Assembly (NCBI GenBank): GCA_913774355.1 | Contig: CAJYGB010000018.1 | Location: 1-64,000, forward strand | Direction of reading: 5' to 3' | Source of the DNA: an uncultured Chryseobacterium sp. | GTDB taxonomy: Bacteria; Bacteroidota; Bacteroidia; Flavobacteriales; Weeksellaceae | DNA length: 64,000 nucleotides | Shown here: piece after piece, positions 1 to 8,586 of the stretch | Numbering within the stretch: the stretch's first letter is position 1 | How the letters are laid out: every line of letters starts with the position of its first letter | The notes under the pieces: generated by a model | What the model was told of the DNA's origin: nothing | Seen by the model: the letters and a program-made list of their open reading frames with translations, nothing else | Database searches by the model: none | Made by a program: the position numbers and the translations under genes

Positions 1-97
1 AATCTGGTACAACAAAAAAAGAAGGCACAGTACTTTGAATTATCAAACTATTGAAGAGTTTAACAATCAAAACAAAATTTATCAAAATGTAGCTTAA
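1..97 (+). CDS. IS3-family transposase, C-terminal end only (partial)
   Basis: The reading frame starting at base 2 is open from the window edge to TAA at 95-97. It encodes a 31-residue tail with WYNKKRRHSTLNYQTIEEF, the usual end of the DDE integrase core of IS3-group transposases (an IWYN-R-H-S-L-Y-T-EF pattern). Most of the gene lies to the left of the window. It suggests that an insertion sequence sits in the same AT-rich island as the genes that follow. The IS right end should lie shortly after the stop codon, but I could not pair it with a left inverted repeat, which is out of view. Identification rests on the short motif alone. Confidence 0.7.
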   Translation, partial: IWYNKKRRHSTLNYQTIEEFNNQNKIYQNVA

Positions 98-338
98 CTT
101 ATACTGGAAATTTTGTTTGCATATCCAGTTTTGCACTAGCACATAAATAATGCTGAGAAAATTCAGTGAAAATACTGAATGGATATTTTGTAGTAGATTT
201 TATTTTTGTTTTTACGGAAACCCGTAATGTTAGCAATAAATTTATATATAGTTTTGACTTTTAAATAATTGCAGTCACTCTCTAATAGAGTCAGTTTGAA
301 CTTATAAATATTTATAGGTCGATAATAAAAACTAAACT

Positions 339-1937
339 ATGAGCAACTTTCTCACTAAAAAGCTAGCTATTTTTCTATTGAAAGAAAAATATACCACATT
401 TGATTCTACATTAAAGTCGAATTCTATTACTAAATATAAACTTAAAGATGATATTGAAAATGAGGGATTGGTTGTAATCGGTCATGAAAAAAAGAAAAAG
501 CCAGAATGGAAATATTTGTTACAAACAATTTGTAAAGATGAAATTCCCGATTTAAATAATTCATCTAATCGAGCTGTATTATTCTTCAAAAGTGAAGAAA
601 GAATTTTTGCGATTTGTTTTGGTTATGGAAAGTACTTATTAAGAGATGAATGTATAGAACGTGAATTTGGATTAAAAACGGCGTTAAATATAATTGATGC
701 TGATAAATTGATAAGTGTCGACAAAGCAAATATTGGCGATTTAAATCTTCTAACAAAAACACAAGCATCTCAAAAAGGGAGTCCATATCATTTTGAAATA
801 GATATTTTAAGAGATTTGGTGAAAGGAATTACCGGCGAACCAAAGAATACCAGCGATAAATTATTTGGTAAAATAATTACTGGTAATGAAGCTATTCATA
901 TTGCACCTAGAGTTAAACTTCGTAATGTTCCCAAAATTCTAAAAGAGTTAAGAACATCTTATTTATCTGATGATTACAAGGAGCGTTTTGACTGGATTGA
1001 TAACATAAAGCCAGAAAAAGACCCTGCTACCTTAGAAAAATTGAAGACACGACTACTTAAAGCCATAAATTCTAAAGAAAGCTCATCTTTACATCTTGCT
1101 CCACCTTTCTTAATAGATTGGGAAAATTTTGAATATTTATCATACACCCCAAAGGGAGATAAGTTCAATCAATTCGATATTAAACATTTATATCTTTATA
1201 AATTCCAAGATGATTTTGTATTTGATGACTGGGATAAATTGACGTATCAAAATTTCTATATCAAGTTTTCTACTTACGAAGAGGCGTTTTCATATAAATT
1301 ATGGAGATTTTTAAATTTTGAAACAGAATTAAATGGTTTCAGATATATTTTTACATCTTCAAATTGGTATAAAATAAATAAAGATTACTATAATGAAATT
1401 TATCAATATTGTTCATCAATTGAAGAATCAGAATCAGTATTTATTGATTGTATTCAAAATGAGGATGGAAAATATGATGAGGGATTTTATAACATCCAGC
1501 TTTCAAATTCAAAAGCAGACTATCTGCTTTTTGACAGGAAGTTCGTAAAATCTGATATAAATAGGTCTCAGATTGAAGTGTGTGATGTATATAATGTATC
1601 AAATAATGAATTAATTCATATTAAATTCAGAGAGAGTTCTTCCACTCTAAGTCACTTGTTCTCACAAGGAAAAGTATCGGCCAATTCTTTACAAAAAGAT
1701 AAAACGTATCGCAAAAACATTCGAACTATATTAAAAGACAATCGTAACCTAATCCCGATAGAAAATAAGGACATTCATCCTTATAATTATACAATAACAT
1801 ATGCAATTATTGAAGATAAGCATCGAAAATTTGTTGACTCATTACCTTTTTTCAGCTTGGTGAATTTTCGATTAACACTTGAAGATTTATTATCAAGAGG
1901 TTTTAATATAAGAGTTAAAAAAATCTTAAAAAAATAA
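339..1937 (+). CDS. TIGR04141 / DUF6119 sporadically distributed protein
   Basis: This 532-residue protein matches my memory of the TIGR04141 (DUF6119) family. It has an N-terminal LAIFLLKE segment, a central RIFAICFGYGKYLL motif followed by EREFGLKTALN, then QASQKG and SDDYKERFDWIDNI. The length is normal for the family (about 500-560 aa). There is no signal peptide or membrane segment, so it should be cytoplasmic. The family has no proven biochemical role and a patchy, transfer-like distribution, often beside mobile or defence genes. Here it lies between an IS tail and a glycan module inside a tRNA-linked island, which fits. Base composition is AT-rich like the rest of the island. A TAGTTTTG box at 249-256 could be its promoter, but no good -33 element is visible. 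Confidence 0.82.
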   Translation: MSNFLTKKLAIFLLKEKYTTFDSTLKSNSITKYKLKDDIENEGLVVIGHEKKKKPEWKYLLQTICKDEIPDLNNSSNRAVLFFKSEERIFAICFGYGKYLLRDECIEREFGLKTALNIIDADKLISVDKANIGDLNLLTKTQASQKGSPYHFEIDILRDLVKGITGEPKNTSDKLFGKIITGNEAIHIAPRVKLRNVPKILKELRTSYLSDDYKERFDWIDNIKPEKDPATLEKLKTRLLKAINSKESSSLHLAPPFLIDWENFEYLSYTPKGDKFNQFDIKHLYLYKFQDDFVFDDWDKLTYQNFYIKFSTYEEAFSYKLWRFLNFETELNGFRYIFTSSNWYKINKDYYNEIYQYCSSIEESESVFIDCIQNEDGKYDEGFYNIQLSNSKADYLLFDRKFVKSDINRSQIEVCDVYNVSNNELIHIKFRESSSTLSHLFSQGKVSANSLQKDKTYRKNIRTILKDNRNLIPIENKDIHPYNYTITYAIIEDKHRKFVDSLPFFSLVNFRLTLEDLLSRGFNIRVKKILKK

Positions 1938-1959
1938 TGTATCCAAATATTGTAACGAA

Positions 1960-2787
1960 ATGTCTACACAAAAAACAACAGATGAACAAATTCGTTCTAA
2001 TTTTGTAAAAGAAATTGTTCAGGGTATTTTTGAAAATTTGTCATTTGATAAAAATAAAATTCCAAAGAAGATTATACAATTTTGGGATAACAGTGAACAA
2101 CTACCCGCAGATGTAAACGAATGCATTCAAAGTTGGTCTCAACTTGATTCTTTAGGATATAAAAGATTGCTTTTTGACAATAAAAAAGCAGGAAAATTCA
2201 TTCTTAAAAAACTAGGCAATAAATATAAAAAGGCTTATGATAAATGCTATCATCCTGCAATGCAATCAGATTATTTCCGTCTTTGTTACATTTTTATTGA
2301 AGGAGGATGCTATATAGATGCTGACGATGTTTACAGTGGGGAAGATATTAATTACCTATTTGATGATAACAGATTAAAACTTCAACCACTTTGTTATGAT
2401 ATTTCTACGCAGTCAATGGTTTCACCATCTATTTTCACCAAAGCAGGAGCATATTCAAGCAGTTGGATTTTCTATTTCAATAATAATCCTCTAATTGCCA
2501 AAAGTAATCACCCAATAATTGAACAAGCTCTTTCTTTAGCAACCTTATTATTGTTAGAATCGGATACAATTGATAGTTTACCTGAAATACAATCGACAAC
2601 GGGCCCAGGTAATATTACAAAATCAGTAACAAATTTTTTACAGGAAACTAAAAGTGAAGAGCAATTAATTTTAGTATTGACAGATTGGGAAAATGTTGCC
2701 AAAAGTAAATGGCCATTGAGTTACAGAAATGATGCAAGAAATTGGCGCTTGTCAAATTGTCAAGATTTCAAAGGTCTTAATAAGTAG
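1960..2787 (+). CDS. DXD-motif glycosyltransferase (capsular polysaccharide / Gly_transf_sug type)
   Basis: This 275-residue protein has the core of the sugar-binding DXD glycosyltransferase family (PF04488). IPKKIIQFWDN lies near residue 35, and around residues 100-125 there is a run reading AMQSDYFRLCYIF then EGGCYIDADD. The DADD acidic cluster would hold the metal and nucleotide-sugar. Members transfer a sugar from a nucleotide donor to a glycan or lipid acceptor in the cytoplasm. It starts 22 bases after the TIGR04141 gene and ends 3 bases before the next gene, so it is very probably co-transcribed with the fused glycosyltransferase and carbamoyltransferase downstream. Donor and acceptor cannot be read from sequence. 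AT-rich codon use suggests acquisition by transfer. Confidence 0.8.
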   Translation: MSTQKTTDEQIRSNFVKEIVQGIFENLSFDKNKIPKKIIQFWDNSEQLPADVNECIQSWSQLDSLGYKRLLFDNKKAGKFILKKLGNKYKKAYDKCYHPAMQSDYFRLCYIFIEGGCYIDADDVYSGEDINYLFDDNRLKLQPLCYDISTQSMVSPSIFTKAGAYSSSWIFYFNNNPLIAKSNHPIIEQALSLATLLLLESDTIDSLPEIQSTTGPGNITKSVTNFLQETKSEEQLILVLTDWENVAKSKWPLSYRNDARNWRLSNCQDFKGLNK

Positions 2788-2790
2788 TTT

Positions 2791-4944
2791 ATGAGAAAAA
2801 ATTCTAAGTGGCCTTTAGCTTTAAAATATTTGTTTCGTACTGCTTTACGATACCGTAGATTACTTCCTAGTAAAAAGTGTAAAGCATTCGGAAGTAAAGA
2901 TAATAATGAAAAATTTCTAATAAGCCATATTTATGTAATCAATTTAAAGCGTCAGCCTTCTCGTTGGAAAGATATTGAAAAAGAATTACAACAAATACTA
3001 GATTTATCTGGAAATAAGCTCAATAATTTAGTAGAAAGATTTAATGCTATAGATGCAAAGGACTTTGATGAAGAACCTCTTAAAACCAGTGATTTAGATC
3101 CTGTATATACTCTTGAAGATCAGCTTTTTGTCGAACCGCAACCTCTTGCGATGCCAACGATTTTGGATCTTCATTCTAAAATCCAAATGAGTAGACCTGA
3201 AATAGCTGTTGCATATTCACATATCGAATTGTGGAAAAGCATAGCTTCAAATGACAACCAATACACTCTTATTCTTGAAGATGACGTTTGGTTTAAGCCT
3301 GGTTTTTCTAATAAACTCAGCAAAGCTTGGATAGAAATAGATGAAAACAAGCAAAATAAATTTGATATACTATATTTATCTTTTGAAGAAGTAAAAAACG
3401 GAGCTCCAAAAACTTTTATATCCGAAAAAATATTTCGTCCCACTCGCGGTTTGTGGAATCTATCAGGCTATGTCATTTCAAAACAAGGGGCAATAAAACT
3501 TCTTAAGCTTCTTCCATGTACAGGTCCAATAGATCTATGGATAAATCATAAATTTAAGTTTTTGAATGTCCTTGCTACGCATAAATCTATTATTAGCCAA
3601 CGATTTGATCTAATCTCCACTAATTCTTATTCTATATTACCTACACTTACTAAAATTGGAGCTATAACAAGCGAAGGAGCATCATTATTTCATAATGTTC
3701 CAATAGAATATCCAGTATTTGCATTTGGCTCGAAAGATTCGGGACTTACATCTCTTGCAATGGCAATATCAATGCTTGGCTACAGATGTTGTAGTGATTT
3801 GGAAACAATACCAGATAGTGAACTTGATAAACTTACATCTGGGAAAAAAAATCAACTTTTTAACGCTTATATCAATATTGGCATTTTAAAAGAACATACT
3901 AATGATTTAAAGAAGTTATATCCTAATGCTAAATTTATTTTTACATCGCATGGAAACGAATCTATGGATAAAAGTTATTTAGATCTAATTGAAAATCTTA
4001 ATAAAAATAATTTTGTCATTTTAGATTCAGCAGCATCAAATAAATGGCAGATTATATGTCAGCTACTAAGAATTGCACCGCCCAATTGCTCTTTTCCTGA
4101 TTTAAAAGATAAGAGACATAGAAAGATTAAAATCTTACTTAAGGAAAACAGGAAAATTTTTGAGTTAGGGAAATTAAAGTGCGATACTTCTCCTTGGATG
4201 GTAGAAACTGATTTTTATTGGAAAGGTATTGATATAATGCATAGTAATGAAGTAAAGAAAAACCTTTTGGTAAGAGAAGAAAATCTAAGAGATTTAGATA
4301 ATAAATTTTGGACACTAAGGAATGATACTTTCACGGATAATCTAGCATTATTTAGAGAAGATAATGCAGAGATTGATTTACAACAAGGTCTTAAATTGAT
4401 TGTCAAAAAAAGTAATCTTGGAGTTAGAGATTATAGTGCAGGAGCTCTTACAACTAAGAATCAATATTTATACGGGAGATTTGAAACCGTCCTAAAAGCA
4501 TCTAATAAACCTGGCGTTATAACTGGATTTTTTCTGCACAGAAATTCTCCTCGCCAAGAAATTGATATTGAAATCGCTGGTATAAATCCTAATCTTTTAC
4601 TTGTTAATGTATTTTATAATCCCGGTGATGAAGGTGCAAAATTTGATTATGGCTATAGAGGAACTCCTACCTATATTAATCTTGGATTTGATGCTTCCGA
4701 ATCCTTTCACAAATATACTATTGAATGGGATGAATATGAAATACGTTGGTTTGTAGATGATAATTTAGTACATAGACGTATCGAATGGAATCCTACCCCA
4801 ATTCCACATCTTCCTATGTCTCTTCACTTAAATATTTGGCCATGTAGGTCAAAAGAATTCGCGGGAAGACTAGTAAATAAATCGCTTCCTGCAATTGCTG
4901 TTTTCGACAATGTTAAAATTTATTCAAAAAAATCTAAGATATGA
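2791..4944 (+). CDS. Three-part protein: GT25 glycosyltransferase, sulfotransferase-like domain, GH16 domain
   Basis: This 717-residue protein appears to join three enzymes. Residues 45-280 resemble LPS-type GT25: IYVINLKRQPSRW at the start, AYSHIELWKS, then LILEDDVWF with the EDD metal-binding motif near 162. Residues 305-470 resemble a sulfotransferase, with a P-loop-like GSKDSGLTSLAMAI near 313, LYPNAKFIFTSHG, and a W-QLL-PP-CSFPDL end; the usual Arg/Ser of the 3'-phosphate site is not obvious. Residues 510-710 resemble glycoside hydrolase 16: the exact active-site pattern EIDIE near 590-594, then HKYTIEWDEYEIRWFVDDN. No signal peptide is visible, which is odd for a GH16 and suggests cytoplasmic action or transglycosylation of a precursor. 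The 3' end overlaps the carbamoyltransferase start by 4 bases. Domain calls are from motifs; the middle one is least certain. Confidence 0.72.
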   Translation: MRKNSKWPLALKYLFRTALRYRRLLPSKKCKAFGSKDNNEKFLISHIYVINLKRQPSRWKDIEKELQQILDLSGNKLNNLVERFNAIDAKDFDEEPLKTSDLDPVYTLEDQLFVEPQPLAMPTILDLHSKIQMSRPEIAVAYSHIELWKSIASNDNQYTLILEDDVWFKPGFSNKLSKAWIEIDENKQNKFDILYLSFEEVKNGAPKTFISEKIFRPTRGLWNLSGYVISKQGAIKLLKLLPCTGPIDLWINHKFKFLNVLATHKSIISQRFDLISTNSYSILPTLTKIGAITSEGASLFHNVPIEYPVFAFGSKDSGLTSLAMAISMLGYRCCSDLETIPDSELDKLTSGKKNQLFNAYINIGILKEHTNDLKKLYPNAKFIFTSHGNESMDKSYLDLIENLNKNNFVILDSAASNKWQIICQLLRIAPPNCSFPDLKDKRHRKIKILLKENRKIFELGKLKCDTSPWMVETDFYWKGIDIMHSNEVKKNLLVREENLRDLDNKFWTLRNDTFTDNLALFREDNAEIDLQQGLKLIVKKSNLGVRDYSAGALTTKNQYLYGRFETVLKASNKPGVITGFFLHRNSPRQEIDIEIAGINPNLLLVNVFYNPGDEGAKFDYGYRGTPTYINLGFDASESFHKYTIEWDEYEIRWFVDDNLVHRRIEWNPTPIPHLPMSLHLNIWPCRSKEFAGRLVNKSLPAIAVFDNVKIYSKKSKI

Positions 4945-6545
4945 ATATACTTTCTTTCAACCCAGGACATGATGGTTCTATTGCTTATTTAAAAAATAAC
5001 AAGTTGATATTTTCAATTGAAGCAGAGAAAAATTCAAATTACCGATATTCACCAATATCTAGTCATGATGTGATTGATATTTTAAGTGAAATCGAGGAAA
5101 TTCCTGATGTTATTTGTACAGGAGGATGGTGGCCAAGAGAGGAACCGATACTTGGTTCGGTCCAGCATGTAGGATATCGTGGTATTGATAAAAATGGGAT
5201 CATGATACGTCAGCAAAGAATGTTAGGAAAAGATATACATTTTTTTTCATCTTCACACGAAAGGTCACATTTGTTTTCTGCTTTTGGCATGTCAAATCTA
5301 CCTAAGGGAAGCCCCTTTTATGCTTTAATATGGGAAGGAGCAATAGGAGCATTTTATGAAGTTGACTCAGATTTGAACATTAAACTGATTTCAAACGTAT
5401 TAAATGAGCCCGGTAATCGATATACTGCAATATATGGTCTAGCAGACCCAAGTTTTCCTAAAGATGCTCCTTTTTCCAGGTTTTCTGATGCAGGTAAGTT
5501 AATGGCACTATCATCTTTTTCTAAACGAAGCATTCCCTCAGTAAGTGAAGAAAAACTAATGGATTTTCTTTTAGATTCTCCACACGTTCAATTAAGTTTA
5601 TATAATAATCTCGAAAACACGCCATATTATAATGTAGGAATTGATGATGAGGAATTTAGAAATTTTGCGGGTATTTTTAGTGATAGAATTTTTAATATTT
5701 TTTATGGATTTGCTAAAAATAACTTGAAAAAAAAATTACCACTTGTTATTGCTGGAGGATGTGGATTAAACTGTGATTGGAATACGAAATGGAAGCAAAC
5801 AGGTCTTTTTTCCGAGATCTTTGTACCTCCAGTCGCAAATGATTCTGGCTCAGCTATAGGAACTGCTATTGATGCTCAGTTCTATTTTACTGGAAACCCT
5901 AAAATTGATTGGGATGTATATTCCGGACAATATTTTGATACTGATTGTAAAATAGATATAGAAGAATATGACATTTTTGAAGCCACCAATGAGAAAGTAG
6001 CTGACATGTTAGCAAATGACTTAATTTTAGCTTGGATTAATGGGAAATATGAAATAGGTCCTAGGGCACTGGGAAATCGTTCAATTATTGCAGCTCCATT
6101 CAAAGAGGCAACTAAGACCAGACTGAATGATATTAAGCAACGTGAACAGTTTAGACCAATTGCTCCAGTTTGCTTGGAAGAAGATGCTGCTCGATGGTTT
6201 GATTGCGAAAATCCCAGTCCATATATGCTTTATACATATGTTACAAATAATGACGCATTAGCTGCTGTTACTCATGTTAATAAAACAGCAAGAATACAAA
6301 CAGTTTCACCCACATCAAATAGCAACATGTATAATCTACTTATGGCTTTTAAAAGTCGAACAGGTTATGGCATTTTATGCAATACATCTTTAAATTTTAA
6401 TGGAAGAGGTTTTATTAATAGGCTCTGTGATCTTTCATTATACGCTATTCAACATAAGTTAGATGGTTTTGTAGTAAATGGAAAGGCTTATATTTTAAAG
6501 TCATCTCCATTTTACAAAAAATATCAAGAAAAAAACTCTGCTTAA
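4941..6545 (+). CDS. NodU/CmcH-family carbamoyltransferase
   Basis: This 534-residue protein has the two-part layout of the carbamoyltransferase family (NodU, CmcH, TobZ), which transfers a carbamoyl group from carbamoyl phosphate to a hydroxyl of a sugar or antibiotic using ATP. The N-terminal Kae1-like part starts ILSFNPGHDGSIAYL, has HERSHLFSAF with likely metal-binding His residues near 107-111, and AGGCGLNCDWNTK near 275. The C-terminal YrdC-like part has GPRALGNRSIIAAP, REQFRPIAP and LCNTSLNFNGRGFIN. Its start overlaps the preceding gene by ATGA, so translation is probably coupled. In this context the likely substrate is the glycan assembled by the two upstream enzymes. Length is slightly short of the usual 560-600 aa, but all expected motifs are present. 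Confidence 0.88.
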   Translation: MNILSFNPGHDGSIAYLKNNKLIFSIEAEKNSNYRYSPISSHDVIDILSEIEEIPDVICTGGWWPREEPILGSVQHVGYRGIDKNGIMIRQQRMLGKDIHFFSSSHERSHLFSAFGMSNLPKGSPFYALIWEGAIGAFYEVDSDLNIKLISNVLNEPGNRYTAIYGLADPSFPKDAPFSRFSDAGKLMALSSFSKRSIPSVSEEKLMDFLLDSPHVQLSLYNNLENTPYYNVGIDDEEFRNFAGIFSDRIFNIFYGFAKNNLKKKLPLVIAGGCGLNCDWNTKWKQTGLFSEIFVPPVANDSGSAIGTAIDAQFYFTGNPKIDWDVYSGQYFDTDCKIDIEEYDIFEATNEKVADMLANDLILAWINGKYEIGPRALGNRSIIAAPFKEATKTRLNDIKQREQFRPIAPVCLEEDAARWFDCENPSPYMLYTYVTNNDALAAVTHVNKTARIQTVSPTSNSNMYNLLMAFKSRTGYGILCNTSLNFNGRGFINRLCDLSLYAIQHKLDGFVVNGKAYILKSSPFYKKYQEKNSA

Positions 6546-6670
6546 AATCACTTGTTTTCTATTCATATTTGGAATTTAAATACAATACAAGAATTTTTGC
6601 CAAGTTTAAGAATCCAATACTCTGAAATTTTTAAAATAGTTATTTTTAAAATAATTTTTGTTCCTTTTTA

Positions 6671-6769
6671 AGAAGCGGTCTCAAAAGTGTTTCCCTTGAC
6701 TCATTATCTGACAAATTTTGTCGTTTAGGAGAATATCTGAGAATTAATTTATCTTTTGAGACTGCCTCT
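6671..6769. repeat. MITE-like element or remnant IS with 17-bp imperfect terminal inverted repeats
   Basis: The left arm at 6671-6687 (AGAAGCGGTCTCAAAAG) and the reverse complement of the right arm at 6753-6769 agree at 15 of 17 positions. The 65 bp between them hold no gene. The arms resemble ends of Bacteroidota insertion sequences rich in GTCTCAAAAG. A TTTTTA hexamer flanks both sides and could be a target duplication, but the region is T-rich so this is weak. The element could alternatively act as a long-loop transcription terminator for the carbamoyltransferase operon. Confidence 0.45.
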
Positions 6770-6838
6770 TTATTTTTAGTTTAATAATGCAGCTCTTCCT
6801 TTTACAACTAATTTGCTAATCATTATGTTTCATATACT

Positions 6839-8047
6839 TTATAGTTTTCCCTTCAAAATACACATATCCTCACTCACTTTCTTATCCAGAATCCTCGCAT
6901 AATGCTGAGTGGTTTTAATATTCGTATGCCCAAGCATTTTACTCACACTTTCAATAGGAACACCATTTGACAAAGTAATAGTCGTAGCAAACGTATGTCT
7001 TGCAATATGGAATGTTAAATCTTTATTAATTCCACATACACTCGCAATTTCTTTTAGATACGAATTCATTTTCTGATTGCTGAGAACAGGAAAAAGCACA
7101 TCTGAATTGACGCATTGCGGATGATTCTCATATTTTAAAACCATTTCTTGAGCTACAGGTAATAACGGAACCTTGGTTAAGGTATCGGTCTTTTGACGAT
7201 GAGTAAAAATCCATTTGTCACCATCAACGCCGATATTGATGTTAGATTTTGACAGTTGCTTGACATCCACATAAGCCAGTCCCGTATAGCAGCTGAAAAG
7301 AAAAATATCTCGCACTTGGTTTAATCGGTCTGATGCAAATTCCTTTTCATAGATCATCTGAATTTCTTCTTTGGTAAGATATGGACGTTCAACAGCTTTG
7401 ATCTTTGCTTTATAGCCCAAGAAAGGGTCTTTGGTGATCCATCCGTGCGCCATACATAATCGGATGATTTTTTTGAAATTCTTGAGATACTTCACAGCGG
7501 TATTGTTTGCGCATTTTCTTACACTGCGCAACCAGAAGTCATAATCACTGATAAAACCGTGATCGATTTGCGTGATATCAATATCAGAGACTTTGTATTT
7601 CCAACTAATAAATTCCTGCGTATGCTTTAAAGATGTTTTATAGCGCTCCAATGTTCCTGGGGCAAAATCATGACCAACCAAGGCTTCCACTTTGTCATTA
7701 TGCTCCTGAAAAATGGGAATAAGCATTCTTTTCTCAATATCAGTTCCAAGCAGTTTAGATTTTAAACTCTCTGCAGTTACAAAGTTTTCTTCTTTCAGCA
7801 TCAGGTAGTGGAAGTCGTAAACTTTCTGCTCCAAAGTTTTAAGATAGAGATTCAGCGTTTTGGCTTCTTGCGAATTACCCAATGCCTTGTGTGCTTTAAC
7901 ATCCCATTTCTTCGGATCGATATATCTTTTGGCAGCAATGTCCGCTGCCTTGCCGTCTATCGTGATTCGTAGGTAGATGGGAGCGGTTCCGTTTGTTCTG
8001 ATCTTGTTCTTTTTGATAAAGAATAACAGGTTGAATGTTTTGTTCAT
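6839..8047 (-). CDS. Tyrosine-type site-specific integrase (Bacteroidota family, island integrase)
   Basis: This 402-residue protein has the three parts of Bacteroidota tyrosine recombinases: an N-terminal arm-binding domain (about 1-90), a SAM-like core-binding domain (about 110-215) and a catalytic domain. The C-terminal catalytic motifs are HIARHTFAT (His-x-x-Arg), LGHTNIKTTQHYA with His and the nucleophile Tyr. The position where most tyrosine recombinases carry the first Arg reads CYTGLAYVDV, so that Arg seems absent, as known for IntDOT of CTnDOT. The gene reads away from a tRNA-Ser gene whose 3' end is 250 bp upstream, the classic layout for island integration in a tRNA. It probably catalyses insertion and excision of the AT-rich island to its left. 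Confidence 0.88.
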   Translation of the reverse strand: MNKTFNLLFFIKKNKIRTNGTAPIYLRITIDGKAADIAAKRYIDPKKWDVKAHKALGNSQEAKTLNLYLKTLEQKVYDFHYLMLKEENFVTAESLKSKLLGTDIEKRMLIPIFQEHNDKVEALVGHDFAPGTLERYKTSLKHTQEFISWKYKVSDIDITQIDHGFISDYDFWLRSVRKCANNTAVKYLKNFKKIIRLCMAHGWITKDPFLGYKAKIKAVERPYLTKEEIQMIYEKEFASDRLNQVRDIFLFSCYTGLAYVDVKQLSKSNINIGVDGDKWIFTHRQKTDTLTKVPLLPVAQEMVLKYENHPQCVNSDVLFPVLSNQKMNSYLKEIASVCGINKDLTFHIARHTFATTITLSNGVPIESVSKMLGHTNIKTTQHYARILDKKVSEDMCILKGKL

Positions 8048-8144
8048 AATGTGATAACTTTAATGGTTTAATAATTTACTTTTTGTTACCACTTTTTGCA
8101 AGATGTACAATCGCTAGACTGCCTACTGGTCGGGCTTTCCTTGA

Positions 8145-8214
8145 TTTTTCGTGACCCATTTTTGTAATTTTTTGAATGGGACACGAAATAGGTCATATAA
8201 ATCGTGACCTATTT
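8145..8214. repeat. Two nested inverted repeats upstream of the integrase (possible recombinase or excisionase sites)
   Basis: TTTCGTGACCCATT near 8147-8160 pairs with AATGGGACACGAAA at 8175-8188 with one mismatch. AAATAGGTCA at 8186-8195 pairs exactly with TGACCTATTT at 8205-8214. The two right-facing units share the core TCGTGACC(C/T)ATTTT, so it is also a direct repeat. The position between the integrase start and the tRNA 3' end is where arm-type binding sites of an island attachment site would lie. The assignment is inference. Confidence 0.4.
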
Positions 8215-8241
8215 TAGTTTTTTTTGATACTGCGCTAAAAC

Positions 8242-8277
8242 AAAAAACGCTGTAAACATTGATGTTTACAGCGTTTT
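8242..8277 (-). terminator. Intrinsic terminator of tRNA-Ser
   Basis: There is a perfect 16-bp stem, 8244-8259 with 8262-8277, separated by only two bases. Read on the minus strand it follows the tRNA 3' end and is followed by six T residues (8247-8242). Confidence 0.85.
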
Positions 8278-8298
8278 AGCTTGTTTTGGTTTCCCAAC

Positions 8299-8386
8299 TG
8301 GCGGAGAGTGAGGGATTCGAACCCCCGGACCTGTTACAGTCAACAGTTTTCAAGACTGCCGCAATCGACCACTCTGCCAACTCTCC
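8299..8386 (-). tRNA. tRNA-Ser (anticodon TGA), CCA encoded
   Basis: On the minus strand the gene starts GGAGAGTTGGCAGAGTGG and ends with ACTCTCC, discriminator G and an encoded CCA. The 7-bp acceptor stem GGAGAGT/ACTCTCC is perfect. The anticodon loop CTTGAAA gives anticodon TGA. A long variable arm and the GGTTCGAATCC T-arm are present, as expected for a serine tRNA of about 88 nt. The 3' end faces the integrase, making this gene the likely attachment site of the island to its left. Confidence 0.95.
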
Positions 8387-8586
8387 CTGAACTCCGATAT
8401 TATCGTCGTTTTCAGTGGTGCAAATATAGGATTATTTTTAATACCGGCAAAACATATTTTTGAAAAAGCTTTGTCATGCGTCTATGGTTCTATGTTTCAA
8501 CAGATAAAATTCAACCGCTTTAACAAGTTTTGTTTATGAATTAAGCCCTGAAGGCTTAAAAATAAAGTTTATGACCGTTTTTATGG

